In this document: positions 34,085 through 42,502 of the stretch, one piece after another | Numbering within the stretch: position 1 is the first letter of the stretch | Layout: each line of letters starts with the position of its first letter | Assembly: GCF_030580675.1 (NCBI RefSeq) | Contig: NZ_JAUQUB010000004.1 | Span: 1-64,000 of the forward strand | Length of the DNA stretch: 64,000 nt | Direction of reading: 5' to 3' | Source of the DNA: Antiquaquibacter soli | GTDB taxonomy: Bacteria > Actinomycetota > Actinomycetes > Actinomycetales > Microbacteriaceae | Notes under the pieces: model-generated | What the model saw: only the letters and a program-made list of their open reading frames with translations | What the model was told of the DNA's origin: nothing | Databases searched by the model: none | Program-made: the position numbers and the translations under genes

Positions 34085-34593
34085 GACTGCGGGTCGGCGG
34101 GCTCGTCGAAGTCGAGGCTCAGCTTGCGCAGCAGCGCGCTGAGGCGCTCCTGGTCGGCAGCGCTGAGCCGCTCGAGAAGCTCGGACTCGGCGGCGAGCAG
34201 CGTGCTGATCGCGGCGTCCACGCGCTCCCGCCCGCCGGGAGTCATGACGACGAGGATGCCCCGGCCGTCGTTGGGGTCCGTGCGCCGTTCCACGAGCCCC
34301 CGCTCCACGAGTCGGTCGATGCGGTTCGTCATCGTGCCGCTCGAGACGAGGGTCTGCTGCAGGAGCGCCTTGGGGGAGAGCTGGTAGGGCGCTCCCGCCC
34401 GGCGGAGCGCGGAGAGCACGTCGAACTCCCAGAGCTCCAGGTCGGATGCCGCGAACGCCGTCTTCCGGGCCCGCTCGAGGTGTCGCGCCAGCCGGCCGAC
34501 GCGGCTCAGCACCTGCAACGGCGAGAAGTCGAGGTCGGCGCGCTCGCGCGACCACGCTTCGACGATGCGGTCGACTTCGTCGCTGGCGGGCAT
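34081..34593 (-). CDS. MarR-family transcriptional regulator
   Basis: This 170-residue winged-helix regulator has LWEFDVLSALRRAG, LLQQTLVSSGTMTNRIDRLVERGLVERR and the wing DPNDGRGILVVMTPGGR. MarR proteins are dimeric repressors relieved by small ligands. A near-palindrome overlapping its own -10 (GATAAT at 34600-34605) is the likely autoregulatory operator. Its regulon is not evident; the convergent channel gene and the P450 are the nearest candidates. Confidence 0.88.
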   Translation of the reverse strand: MPASDEVDRIVEAWSRERADLDFSPLQVLSRVGRLARHLERARKTAFAASDLELWEFDVLSALRRAGAPYQLSPKALLQQTLVSSGTMTNRIDRLVERGLVERRTDPNDGRGILVVMTPGGRERVDAAISTLLAAESELLERLSAADQERLSALLRKLSLDFDEPADPQS

Positions 34594-34599
34594 CCCACA

Positions 34600-34619
34600 A
34601 TTATCTCGTCATCGAGCTA
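34600..34619 (-). promoter_or_regulatory. MarR operator and -10 region
   Basis: TATCTCGTCATCGAGCTA (34602-34619) is an imperfect palindrome with arms TATCTCG/CGAGCTA, similar to known MarR operators of the ATCTCGACATCGAGAT type. It covers the GATAAT -10, which lies 6 nt before ATG 34593. Confidence 0.55.
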
Positions 34620-34638
34620 GTTTCGCGGGGCTGACCCG

Positions 34639-34710
34639 CTCCGCCTCCAGGATTCGAACCTAGACCTCACAGCTCCAAAGGCTGTCGTGCTGCCATTACA
34701 CCAAGGCGGA
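34639..34710 (-). tRNA. tRNA-Gln (anticodon TTG)
   Basis: The 72-nt minus-strand sequence folds as a complete cloverleaf. The acceptor stem is TCCGCCT/AGGCGGA with discriminator G, the anticodon stem ACAGC/GCTGT encloses the loop CTTTGGA, and the T arm contains GGTTCGAATCC. The anticodon TTG reads CAA/CAG glutamine codons. The 3' CCA is not encoded. It stands alone upstream of glmU, an order seen in other actinobacteria. Confidence 0.92.
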
Positions 34711-34771
34711 CCGCGCGATTCGCGCGCCCTCCAGTCTGCCAGAGGGCGTGCACCGACTGGCTCCAGGCGAG

Positions 34772-34777
34772 CAGAAT
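34772..34777 (+). promoter_or_regulatory. -10 box CAGAAT for the DUF1622 gene
   Basis: CAGAAT lies 6 nt before ATG 34784. The same hexamer at the same distance precedes glmU (35199-35204). Confidence 0.4.
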
Positions 34778-34783
34778 GGGCCC

Positions 34784-35206
34784 ATGCAGTCGTTCTTCGA
34801 GGCAGTGGCCCTCGCGTTCGAGGTGGCCGGGGTGGGGGCGATGGTGCTCGGCATCCTCGTGGCGGCGATCCTCGGCATTCGCAGCCTCGTGCGCACTCGC
34901 GACGGGCGCGCCGCGTTCACGACGTTGCGCGACTCCATCGGGCTCGCGATCCTGCTCGGGGTCGAGATCCTCGTCGCCGCGGACCTCGTGCGGACCGTGA
35001 CATCCACGCCGTCGCTCACCGACGCGCTCGTGCTCGCGATCATCGTGCTCATCCGCACCGTGCTGAGCTTCTCGCTGCAGATCGAGATCGAGGGGGTCGC
35101 CCCGTGGAAGCGTGCGCTGCTGCCCGCCGCGGCCCAGATCGCGGGGCGTGCTCGCGGCCGCGGAACGGGCTCGACAGCGGCGCCGGAGTCCGACGCGGCA
35201 GAATAG
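34784..35206 (+). CDS. DUF1622 small membrane protein
   Basis: The 140-residue protein has three membrane segments: GVGAMVLGILVAAILGI, SIGLAILLGVEILVAADLV and ALVLAIIVLIRTVLSFSLQ. The last is followed by the family-typical IEIEGVAPWKR and a polar tail. DUF1622 proteins have no known function. The gene lies 4 bp before glmU, and both have a CAGAAT box, so it may only be a neighbour. Confidence 0.75.
   Translation: MQSFFEAVALAFEVAGVGAMVLGILVAAILGIRSLVRTRDGRAAFTTLRDSIGLAILLGVEILVAADLVRTVTSTPSLTDALVLAIIVLIRTVLSFSLQIEIEGVAPWKRALLPAAAQIAGRARGRGTGSTAAPESDAAE
35199..35204 (+). promoter_or_regulatory. -10 box CAGAAT for glmU
   Basis: CAGAAT lies 6 nt before ATG 35211, at the very end of the DUF1622 gene. 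Confidence 0.4.
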
Positions 35207-35210
35207 TCGC

Positions 35211-36635
35211 ATGACCCAGAACCTCGCCGTCGTCGTGCTCGCCGCAGGGCAGGGGACGCGGATGAAGTCCTCGCGCCCCAAGGTGCTCCACTCGCTCGCG
35301 GGCCGCAGCCTCATCGGCCACGTGCTCGCGACCGCCGCCGAGCTGTCGCCCGCGCACATCGTCGCCGTCGTGCGGCACGAGCGGGAGGCCGTCGTCGCGA
35401 CGGTCTCGGAGATCATGCCCGGCGCGATCATCGTCGACCAGGACGACGTGCCCGGCACGGGTCGCGCCGTCGAGGTCGCGATCGAGGCGCTTCCCGCCGA
35501 TTTCGACGGCGATGTCGTCGTGGTCTCCGGCGACGTGCCCCTCCTGGATGCCGAGACCCTCGCCGCGCTCATCGAGTCGCACCGCGCTGCCGCGGCATCC
35601 GCGACCCTGCTCTCGGCGATCATGGAGGACGCCACGGGGTACGGCCGAGTTATCCGGGCCGACGACGACTCGCTCGACCGCATCGTGGAGCAGAAGGACG
35701 CGAGCCCCGAGGAGCTCGCGGTGACGGAGGTCAATTCGGGCACCTACGTGTTCCGGCTGACAGCCCTGCGCTCGCAGCTGCCGCTCGTCTCCACGCAGAA
35801 CGCTCAGGGCGAGAAGTACCTCACCGACGTCATCGGGCTGCTGCGCCGGGCCGGCGAGCAGGTCGCCGCGATGCCCGTCGCCGACGGCTGGCGCGTCGCC
35901 GGCGTCAACGACCGCGTGCAGCTCGCGGAGGCCGCGCGCCGACTCAACCAGCTCATCGTGCGCAAGTGGCAGCTCGAGGGCGTCACCGTGCAGGACCCGG
36001 CGTCGACGTGGATCGACGCCGACGTCACCCTCTCGCCCGACGTCGAGCTGCTGCCCGACACCCAGCTCAAGGGCGCCACGATCGTGGGCGAGGGCGCCAT
36101 CATCGGCCCCGACACGACGCTCGTCGACACGGAGGTCGGCCCCGGCGCGACGGTTCGGCGCACGGATGCCACGCTCGCCGTCATCGGGGAGAACGCGACC
36201 GTCGGCCCGTGGGCGTACCTGCGCCCGGGCACCTACCTTGGCGCGGGGGGCAAGATCGGTACCTTCGTGGAGACGAAGAACTCGACGATCGGCGCGAGCA
36301 GCAAGGTGCCGCACCTCTCCTACATCGGCGACACGACGATCGGCGACCACACCAACATCGGCGCCGGCGCGATCACGGCCAACTACGACGACGTCGAGAA
36401 GCACAAGACGGTCATCGGCTCGCACGTGCACTCCGGTTCGCACACCGTGTTCGTCGCCCCGGTCACGGTCGGCGACGGCGCGAAGACGGGGGCGGGCACC
36501 GTGGTGCGCAAGGATGTCCCGCCCGGCGCCCTCGCCATCACCGTCGCCCCCCAGCGCAACCGGGAGAACTGGGTGCAGGAGAACCGCGCGGGCACCGACT
36601 CCGCGAAGGCGGCGGACGAGGCATCCGGCGACTGA
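35211..36635 (+). CDS. glmU: Bifunctional GlcNAc-1-P uridyltransferase / GlcN-1-P acetyltransferase
   Basis: This 474-residue enzyme makes UDP-GlcNAc for peptidoglycan and other glycans. The N-terminal uridyltransferase domain shows VVLAAGQGTRMKSSRPKVLH, VVSGDVPLL and VTEVNSGTYVF. From about 255 a left-handed beta-helix of hexapeptide repeats forms the acetyltransferase, with GTFVETKNSTIG, HLSYIGD and NIGAGAITANYDD. It lies three genes before prs, as in many actinobacteria. Confidence 0.96.
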   Translation: MTQNLAVVVLAAGQGTRMKSSRPKVLHSLAGRSLIGHVLATAAELSPAHIVAVVRHEREAVVATVSEIMPGAIIVDQDDVPGTGRAVEVAIEALPADFDGDVVVVSGDVPLLDAETLAALIESHRAAAASATLLSAIMEDATGYGRVIRADDDSLDRIVEQKDASPEELAVTEVNSGTYVFRLTALRSQLPLVSTQNAQGEKYLTDVIGLLRRAGEQVAAMPVADGWRVAGVNDRVQLAEAARRLNQLIVRKWQLEGVTVQDPASTWIDADVTLSPDVELLPDTQLKGATIVGEGAIIGPDTTLVDTEVGPGATVRRTDATLAVIGENATVGPWAYLRPGTYLGAGGKIGTFVETKNSTIGASSKVPHLSYIGDTTIGDHTNIGAGAITANYDDVEKHKTVIGSHVHSGSHTVFVAPVTVGDGAKTGAGTVVRKDVPPGALAITVAPQRNRENWVQENRAGTDSAKAADEASGD

Positions 36636-36665
36636 GTAGCCCATGTGCTACATCCGGCGTATGCT
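36636..36665 (+). promoter_or_regulatory. Promoter and putative operator of the vapBC-type pair
   Basis: An inverted repeat GTAGC-CCATGT-GCTAC (36636-36651) starts at the glmU stop. TATGCT (36660-36665) is a -10 box 6 nt before ATG 36672. Antitoxins of this type usually bind such repeats for autoregulation. Confidence 0.45.
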
Positions 36666-36671
36666 CGACAG

Positions 36672-36941
36672 ATGAGCAGCGTCGGACTTCGTGAACTGAA
36701 GCAGAACCCCAGCGAGGTGATCGCGCGCGCCGAGGCCGGCGAGACGATCACCGTGACCGTGCAGGGGCGGCCCGCCGCGTTGATCACACCGCTCGCACCC
36801 CGTCGGAAACGCTGGGTCAGCGCGGAGGAGCTGAGCGCTGCTCTGGCGAGCATTCCGCCGGACACGACCGGGTGGTACGAGGAATGGTACGAGTCCCGTA
36901 ACGACGACCCGATCGAGGATCCGTGGGAGCGACGTCGGTGA
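36672..36941 (+). CDS. Phd/YefM-type antitoxin
   Basis: The 89-residue protein has the Phd/YefM DNA-binding fold at its N terminus (VGLRELKQNPSEVIARAEAG, then TITVTVQGRPAALITPL). An acidic, tryptophan-containing tail (YEEWYESRNDDPIEDPWE) would wrap the toxin. It overlaps the PIN toxin gene by 4 bp (GTGA), the normal order for antitoxin then toxin. Unlike the remnant at 12142, it is complete. Confidence 0.88.
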   Translation: MSSVGLRELKQNPSEVIARAEAGETITVTVQGRPAALITPLAPRRKRWVSAEELSAALASIPPDTTGWYEEWYESRNDDPIEDPWERRR

Positions 36942-37318
36942 TCCTTCTCGACACCTCTGTCCTCCTCGCCCCACCGTCGCACTGGCCCGGCGCAATTCTC
37001 GGTTCGAGCACCATATGTTTGGCCGAGCTCCAGTTCGGCGTGCAGAAGGCTCCCACAGCGGCGATTCGCGCTCAGCGCACCCGAGCCGTCGCAACGTATC
37101 GCTCGATATTCGAGTGGATTCCGTTCGAGGAACCGGATGCGGAGAACTACGGGGTGCTCGCCGCTCGCGTCGCCCCCAGGCGCCCCGCGCATGCCCGGAC
37201 CAAGGACATTCTGATTGCCGCACAGGCGCTCACGCTGGGAGTTCCGCTCCTCACCCGTAACGTGCGCGACTTCGACCTCGTCAGCGACCTCGTCGAGATC
37301 CTCGACGGAAACGTGTGA
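36938..37318 (+). CDS. VapC-type PIN-domain toxin (intact)
   Basis: This 126-residue PIN-domain endoribonuclease has the acidic active-site residues in place: Asp5 in VILLDTSVL, Glu in CLAELQFGV, Asp in RTKDILIAAQA and Asp in TRNVRDFDLV. VapC toxins cleave tRNA or rRNA when freed from the antitoxin. The antitoxin partner here is of the Phd/YefM type. The pair sits between glmU and prs, a position where I would otherwise expect no accessory genes. Confidence 0.87.
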   Translation: MILLDTSVLLAPPSHWPGAILGSSTICLAELQFGVQKAPTAAIRAQRTRAVATYRSIFEWIPFEEPDAENYGVLAARVAPRRPAHARTKDILIAAQALTLGVPLLTRNVRDFDLVSDLVEILDGNV

Positions 37319-37329
37319 CCCCGACTCGA

Positions 37330-37335
37330 TAGAAT
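37330..37335 (+). promoter_or_regulatory. -10 box TAGAAT for prs
   Basis: TAGAAT lies 36 bp before GTG 37372. Here a leader with AGGAAG and GGGAG is present, so this is a conventional leadered start, unlike most promoters of the window. Confidence 0.5.
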
Positions 37336-37371
37336 CACTGGTACGGCGTCGTACGGCAGGAAGCGGGAGCA

Positions 37372-38349
37372 GTGTCCGAGATCAAGATCACCGGTGAGAA
37401 GAGGCTGGTGATCGTCTCAGGGCGGGCTCACCCGCAGCTCGCAGTGGACATCGCCGCGGAGCTCGGCGCCGACCTGGTGCACACGGATGCCCGTACCTTC
37501 GCCAACGGCGAGATCTACGCCCGGTACGACGAGTCGGTTCGCGGGTGCGACGCCTTCGTCATCCAGTCGCACACGAGCCCCATCAACGAGTGGCTCATGG
37601 AGCAGCTGATCATGGTGGATGCCCTCAAGCGGGCATCCGCCAAACGCATCACCGTCGTCTCCCCGTTCTACCCGTACGCCCGCCAGGACAAGAAGGGCCG
37701 CGGTCGCGAGCCGATCAGCGCCCGGCTCGTCGCGGACCTGTACAAGGCCGCCGGCGCCGACCGCATCATGAGCGTCGACCTGCACGCGGCCCAGATCCAG
37801 GGCTTCTTCGACGGGCCCGTCGACCACCTCTTCGCCATGCCGGTGCTGCTCGAGCACTTTCAGAAGCAGCTCGAGCCCTCCACTCTGACGGTCGTGAGCC
37901 CGGACATGGGCCGGGTGCGCGTCGCCGACATCTGGAGCGACAAGCTCGGCGCGCCGCTCGCGATCATCCACAAGCGCCGCGACCCGCTCGTTCCGAACCA
38001 GGTCTCCGTGCACGAGATCGTTGGCGAGGTCGAGGGGCGCGTGTGCCTCATCGTGGACGACCTCATCGACACCGGTCGCACGATCGTCAAGGCGGCCGAG
38101 GCGCTCAAGGCCAACGGCGCGACGGGCGTCGTCGTCGCGGCGACGCACGCGGTGTTCTCCGACCCGGCGACGGACCTGCTGCAGAGCGACTTCATCGACT
38201 CCGTGGTCGTCACCGACACCCTGCCGGTCCCCGAGGAGAAGCGGTGGGAGCGCCTCACGGTGCTGCCGATCGCACCGCTCATCGCCCGCGCCATCCACGA
38301 GGTCTTCGACGACGGGTCCGTGACGAGCATGTTCGACGGGGCGGCCTAG
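37372..38349 (+). CDS. prs: Ribose-phosphate pyrophosphokinase
   Basis: The 325-residue enzyme makes PRPP from ribose 5-phosphate and ATP. It shows SGRAHPQLAVDIAAELG, FANGEIYARYDESVRG, PYARQDKKGRGREPISARL, the metal site DLHAAQIQGFF and the PRPP loop LIVDDLIDTGRTIVKA. It supplies purine, pyrimidine, His and Trp synthesis. The acyl-CoA ligase follows without any gap. Confidence 0.96.
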   Translation: MSEIKITGEKRLVIVSGRAHPQLAVDIAAELGADLVHTDARTFANGEIYARYDESVRGCDAFVIQSHTSPINEWLMEQLIMVDALKRASAKRITVVSPFYPYARQDKKGRGREPISARLVADLYKAAGADRIMSVDLHAAQIQGFFDGPVDHLFAMPVLLEHFQKQLEPSTLTVVSPDMGRVRVADIWSDKLGAPLAIIHKRRDPLVPNQVSVHEIVGEVEGRVCLIVDDLIDTGRTIVKAAEALKANGATGVVVAATHAVFSDPATDLLQSDFIDSVVVTDTLPVPEEKRWERLTVLPIAPLIARAIHEVFDDGSVTSMFDGAA

Positions 38350-40053
38350 ATGTCGTACGCCGACCGCCCCTGGGTCTCGTCCTACGCCGAGGGGGTTCCG
38401 GCCGACATCGAGGTGCCCTCGGGCTCCCTCTACGACCTCGTCGCCGCATCCGCGAAGGAGTTCGGCCCGAATGTCGCACTCGAGTTCTTCGGGCGGGAGA
38501 CGACGTACGCCGACATGCTCGATCAGATCGACCGGGCGGCCGAGGGCCTGCGCCTGCTCGGTGTGCAGAAGGGCGACCCGGTCGCCCTCGTCCTCCCGAA
38601 CTGCCCGCAGCACATCGTCGCGTTCTACGCCATCCTGCGCCTCGGAGCGATCGTCGTCGAGCACAACCCGCTCTACACGCCGCGGGAGCTGCGGCACCAG
38701 TTCGAGGACCACGGCGCGCGCTTCGTGATCACCTGGGACAAGGTCGTCGCCACCCTCCAGGACTTCCCCTCGGATGTCGCGGTCGAGACGATCATCTCCG
38801 TCGACATCACCCGCGCGATGCCGTTCACCACTCGCGCCCTCCTGCGGCTGCCGATCGCGCGAGCGCGCGAGTCGCGCGCGGCGCTCACGACGAAGGTGAG
38901 CGGCACGATCGAGTGGGAGGAACTGCTGAAGTCCGCCCCGATCGATGCGCGGATCATCCGGCCCGAATCGCAGGATGTGGCGCTCATCCAGTACACGTCG
39001 GGGACCACCGGTCACCCCAAGGGCGCGACGCTGTCGCACGCCAACCTCCTCGTCAACGCCGCCCAGGCGCGCGCGTGGGTCCCGGGGATCGAGCGCGGCA
39101 AGGCCGTCGTGTACGCCGTCCTGCCGATGTTCCACGCCTACGGACTCACGCTGTGCCTCACCTTCGCGATGAGCATGGGCTCGAGGCTCGTGCTCTTCCC
39201 GCGCTTCGACCCGGACCTCGTGCTACCGGTGATCAAGAAGCGGCCCCCGACGTTCCTCCCCGCGGTGCCCCCGATCTACGAGCGACTGACGAAGGCGGCC
39301 GATGAGAAGGGCGTCTCCCTGAAGGGCATCAAGATCGCCATCTCGGGCGCGATGCCGCTCTCCGCCGCGGTCGTGGAGCCCTGGGAGGCGCGGACCGGCG
39401 GCTACCTCGTCGAGGGCTACGGGCTCTCCGAGACGAGTCCCGTGCTCATGGCGAACCCGGTCGCTCCCACGCGCCGGGCCGGAACCGTCGGCCTGCCGCT
39501 GCCCGGCACCGAGATCCGCGTCGTCGACCCGGAGAAGCCCACCGAGGATCGAGCGGTCGGCGAGGAGGGCGAGCTCGTCGTGCGCGGCCCCCAGGTCTTC
39601 AGCGGCTACTGGAAGAAGCGCGAGGAGACCGAGGCCGTGTTCGTGGATGCGACGGACGGCGGAGCATCCTGGTACCGCACCGGCGACATCGTGACCATGG
39701 ATGCCGACGGCTTCGTGACGATCGTCGACCGCATCAAGGAGCTCATCATCACGGGCGGCTTCAACGTCGCACCGAGCGAGGTGGAGGAGGTCGTGCGGCG
39801 GCATCCGTCCGTCGCCGACGTCGCCGTCGTCGGGCTGCCGAGCGAGCACTCGGGGGAGGACGTGGTCGCGGCGGTCGTGCTCGAGCCGGGCGCCGAGCTC
39901 GACGAGGAGGGCATCCGGAACCTCGCGCGCGAGAGCCTCACGCCCTACAAGGTGCCGCGTCGCGTGGTCGTCGTCGACGAGCTGCCCAAGTCGCTCATCG
40001 GCAAGGTGCTGCGCAAGAAGGTGCGCGACTCGCTCCTGGGGTCGAGCGCCTAG
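38350..40053 (+). CDS. Long-chain fatty-acid-CoA ligase
   Basis: The 567-residue ANL enzyme activates fatty acids to acyl-CoA via acyl-AMP. Motifs: IQYTSGTTGHPKGATLSH, VLPMFHAYGLTL, EGYGLSETSPV and WYRTGDIVTMDADGFVTIVDR, with the C-terminal lysine in KSLIGKVLRKKV. It is full length and typical of FadD, in contrast to the shorter OleC-like ligase at 26551. Its ATG follows the prs stop directly. It could supply acyl-CoA to the OleA-like enzyme, but this is only inference. Confidence 0.9.
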   Translation: MSYADRPWVSSYAEGVPADIEVPSGSLYDLVAASAKEFGPNVALEFFGRETTYADMLDQIDRAAEGLRLLGVQKGDPVALVLPNCPQHIVAFYAILRLGAIVVEHNPLYTPRELRHQFEDHGARFVITWDKVVATLQDFPSDVAVETIISVDITRAMPFTTRALLRLPIARARESRAALTTKVSGTIEWEELLKSAPIDARIIRPESQDVALIQYTSGTTGHPKGATLSHANLLVNAAQARAWVPGIERGKAVVYAVLPMFHAYGLTLCLTFAMSMGSRLVLFPRFDPDLVLPVIKKRPPTFLPAVPPIYERLTKAADEKGVSLKGIKIAISGAMPLSAAVVEPWEARTGGYLVEGYGLSETSPVLMANPVAPTRRAGTVGLPLPGTEIRVVDPEKPTEDRAVGEEGELVVRGPQVFSGYWKKREETEAVFVDATDGGASWYRTGDIVTMDADGFVTIVDRIKELIITGGFNVAPSEVEEVVRRHPSVADVAVVGLPSEHSGEDVVAAVVLEPGAELDEEGIRNLARESLTPYKVPRRVVVVDELPKSLIGKVLRKKVRDSLLGSSA

Positions 40054-40424
40054 CTGTCCTCCGTCGGAAAGCTCGGGATGCGTGCCCCGCCCGGGATGAG
40101 CCCGAGCGCTGCGACGAGTACCTCCTCGCCGCCGAAGAGGCGCGCGTAGCAGTTCCAGCCGATTCCCGACGGGCTCACGAGCTCGAACCGGCTCGAGAAC
40201 CCGATCGCCTCGGGGGCGAGATAGTCCGTGTAGATCGAGCACGTGCGGTTCGCGGTGCGGTTCGCCGTGCTCGCGGTGATGAGGATGCCCGGCAGCACGA
40301 GCGCCACGAGCCCGAGCACGACGACGACGCGCATCATGAGCCGGAGCCGCGGTCCGCGCAGCGGCCGCTCGTGCGGCTGGTACCCGGCGAGCTCGGGTTC
40401 CTCGTCGTCGTCCACGGTCGCCAT
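40050..40424 (-). CDS. Small single-pass membrane protein of unknown function
   Basis: I do not recognise this 124-residue protein. A charged cytoplasmic N terminus (MATVDDDEEPELAG) is followed by one membrane helix (VVVVLGLVALVLPGILITAS). An external domain with two cysteines (NRTCSIYTDYL and GWNCYARLFGG) could form a disulfide. It contains a short TANR-TANR direct repeat. It is last in the leftward glucosidase unit (22 bp gap) and shares a CTAG with the convergent ligase gene. Confidence 0.65.
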   Translation of the reverse strand: MATVDDDEEPELAGYQPHERPLRGPRLRLMMRVVVVLGLVALVLPGILITASTANRTANRTCSIYTDYLAPEAIGFSSRFELVSPSGIGWNCYARLFGGEEVLVAALGLIPGGARIPSFPTEDS

Positions 40425-40446
40425 TCTGCCACCGGTCGCTGGGGGT

Positions 40447-42474
40447 CTACCCGACGGCGACCGGGCCGGATGCGGCGACCACGTCGCCGGCGTGATCGAC
40501 GTTCACCGAGACCGCGGCGCCGGCCGCCCGCAGCCCCGCGACCTCGAACGCGCCGACGGTGGGGCGCGGTGAGACGAGCAGCTCGCCGTCCGCGGCATCC
40601 AGCCCGAGCACGCTCGACAGCACGACGACGGACGCGGCCGCCGACCACGCCTGCGGTCGGCACGCGGCCGGGTAGGGGAGCGGGGATGACACGTCGCCGT
40701 CGCCCGAGTGCAGCTCGGGCATCCTCGAGTCGAAGCCCTCGGCGGCCGCGAGGAGGCCCGAGATGAGCACGTCTGCCTCGTCGGTGCGGCCCTCGCGCGT
40801 GAGGCCGGCCACGGCGATCGCCGTGTCGTGCGCCCAGACGGTGCCGCCGTGGTAGCTCAGCGGCCAGTAGCCCGCCGCGGTCGTCGACATCGTGCGCAGG
40901 CCGAAGCCCGAGGACATGTCGCTCGTCACGAGGCGCCGCGCGACGACGGCGGCTTGGGCGGGGGAGAGCAGTCCCGTGCCGAGGACGTGGCCGGCGTTGC
41001 TCGTCATCGAGTCGACGGGGCGCTTGTGCGCGTCGAGCGCGATCGCGAGGTAGGCGCCGTCGGCGTCCTCGAGCCAGAACTTCTCGTGGAAGACGTCGCG
41101 CAGCGCCGCAGCCCACGCCCGCCACTCGTCGGCTCCGGGGCGGCCGAAGCGCTCGAGCAGCGTGGCACCGCCGAGCGCGGCCTCGTAGGCGTACGCCTGC
41201 ACCTCGACGAGGGCGATCGGCCCGGTCGCGAGGGTGCCGTCCGCGAACTGCACGGAGTCGCCGGAGTCCTTCCACCCCTGGTTCGCGAGGCCGCGGCCCG
41301 ACTCGTCGATGTACTCGAGGAGCCCGTCGCCGTCCGCGTCGCCGAAGTCGCGCATCCAGCCGAGGGCGGCCTCGAGATTCGGCAGCAGGGCCTCGACCTC
41401 GGCGTCGGGCATCCCCCACCGCCACGCGTCGTGCAGCAGGCACACCCACAGGGGTGTGGCGTCGACGGTGCCGTAGTAGAGCGGCGGCAGCACGATTCCC
41501 TCCCCGGGGATCTCGAGCGAGCCACGGCGCAGCTCGTGCATGATCTTGCCGGGCTGCTCGGCGGTGTCCGGGTTCGACGAGCTGCCCTGCAGCGCGGCGA
41601 GGACGCGGAGGGTGCTCGCCGCGATCGAGGTGCCGAGGGGCAGGAGCATCCGCGCGGCCCAGATCGAGTCGCGGCCGAACAGGGTGAAGAACCAGGGCGC
41701 GCCCGCGGCGAGGAACTGCTCGCCGGGCGCGTGCGTCGTCGTCAGGCGCAGCGCCGCGAGGTCGTCGAGGGATGCCCCGAGCCACCGCTCGAACCGACCA
41801 TCCGACGCCGTGACGCGCACGCCGCTCCACTCGGGTGCTTCGTCGACGCCGGATACTACGGCTCGGGCATCCTCGGCGCGCACCGACCAGCGCACTGCCG
41901 CGCTCCCGCGGGGCGGAACGGTCAGGCTCCACTCGAGCACGACCCCGTCCCCCTCGATCTGCACGTGCGCGCCAGGGGCGCTGAGCGTGGCGGTGATGTC
42001 GCCGTCCGTCCAGCTCGCGCCGTCGGCGACGACCGCGGGGCTCGGGGCGTCAGGCAGCTCGACGCCGGCCTTGACGGCGTCGAGGGCGGAGGCGTCGACG
42101 GCGAGGCGCACGCGCACGGTCGTCTCGACGGGAACGCCGAGGCGGGAGGTGAGCACGAACTCGTCGGCGAGCCCGTCGATGCGGGCGCGGCGGGTGAGGG
42201 TGGAGCGCACGTCGGGGTCGGCGCCGGGGCCGTCGAGGGAGCGGTGCAGCTGGTCGACGCGCGCGGTGGCGGCATCGAGCCGGGAGGTGCCGATGTGCTC
42301 GGCGCGGGCATCCCCGACCGAGTACTCGAGGCGGCTGACGACGCGCACGTCGGAGACGTAGAGCCCCTGGATGCTCGCACCCCCCATCGTGCCATCGACG
42401 GCGAACCACGCCTGCGCGGGGGCGGCGAGCACGACCACCTGGTCGTGCAGGAACGGCTGGAGTGTCTCGGACAC
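40447..42474 (-). CDS. Glycogen-debranching/amylo-alpha-1,6-glucosidase-family protein
   Basis: This 675-residue protein has an N-terminal beta-sandwich domain (GDE_N-type, about 1-230: QAWFAVDGTMGGASIQGLYV, VVSRLEYSVG). An (alpha/alpha)6 barrel follows, with WFFTLFGRDSIWAARMLLPL, LPPLYYGTVDATPLWVCLLHDAW and GTVWAHDTAIAVAGLTREG. Members hydrolyse alpha-1,6 glucosidic or related alpha-links; the real substrate here is open, since no glycogen genes are near. It has no signal peptide. GTG 42474 is preceded by GAGGAG at suitable distance, and it follows the GntR gene. Confidence 0.82.
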   Translation of the reverse strand: MSETLQPFLHDQVVVLAAPAQAWFAVDGTMGGASIQGLYVSDVRVVSRLEYSVGDARAEHIGTSRLDAATARVDQLHRSLDGPGADPDVRSTLTRRARIDGLADEFVLTSRLGVPVETTVRVRLAVDASALDAVKAGVELPDAPSPAVVADGASWTDGDITATLSAPGAHVQIEGDGVVLEWSLTVPPRGSAAVRWSVRAEDARAVVSGVDEAPEWSGVRVTASDGRFERWLGASLDDLAALRLTTTHAPGEQFLAAGAPWFFTLFGRDSIWAARMLLPLGTSIAASTLRVLAALQGSSSNPDTAEQPGKIMHELRRGSLEIPGEGIVLPPLYYGTVDATPLWVCLLHDAWRWGMPDAEVEALLPNLEAALGWMRDFGDADGDGLLEYIDESGRGLANQGWKDSGDSVQFADGTLATGPIALVEVQAYAYEAALGGATLLERFGRPGADEWRAWAAALRDVFHEKFWLEDADGAYLAIALDAHKRPVDSMTSNAGHVLGTGLLSPAQAAVVARRLVTSDMSSGFGLRTMSTTAAGYWPLSYHGGTVWAHDTAIAVAGLTREGRTDEADVLISGLLAAAEGFDSRMPELHSGDGDVSSPLPYPAACRPQAWSAAASVVVLSSVLGLDAADGELLVSPRPTVGAFEVAGLRAAGAAVSVNVDHAGDVVAASGPVAVG

Positions 42475-42502
42475 GGAAGGTCTCCTCGGAAGACGGGGGA
42501 GG

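Noticed and set aside
34660-34690. CTCCAAA on the plus strand, resembling a tRNA-Trp anticodon loop
   Set aside because: The T-arm GGTTCGAATCC and the pairing of the acceptor ends are on the minus strand, where the loop reads CTTTGGA with anticodon TTG. It is tRNA-Gln.
36645-36671. ATG 36645 as start of the antitoxin, adding nine residues
   Set aside because: It lies inside the putative operator and upstream of the -10 TATGCT. The ATG at 36672 matches the family start and the leaderless spacing.
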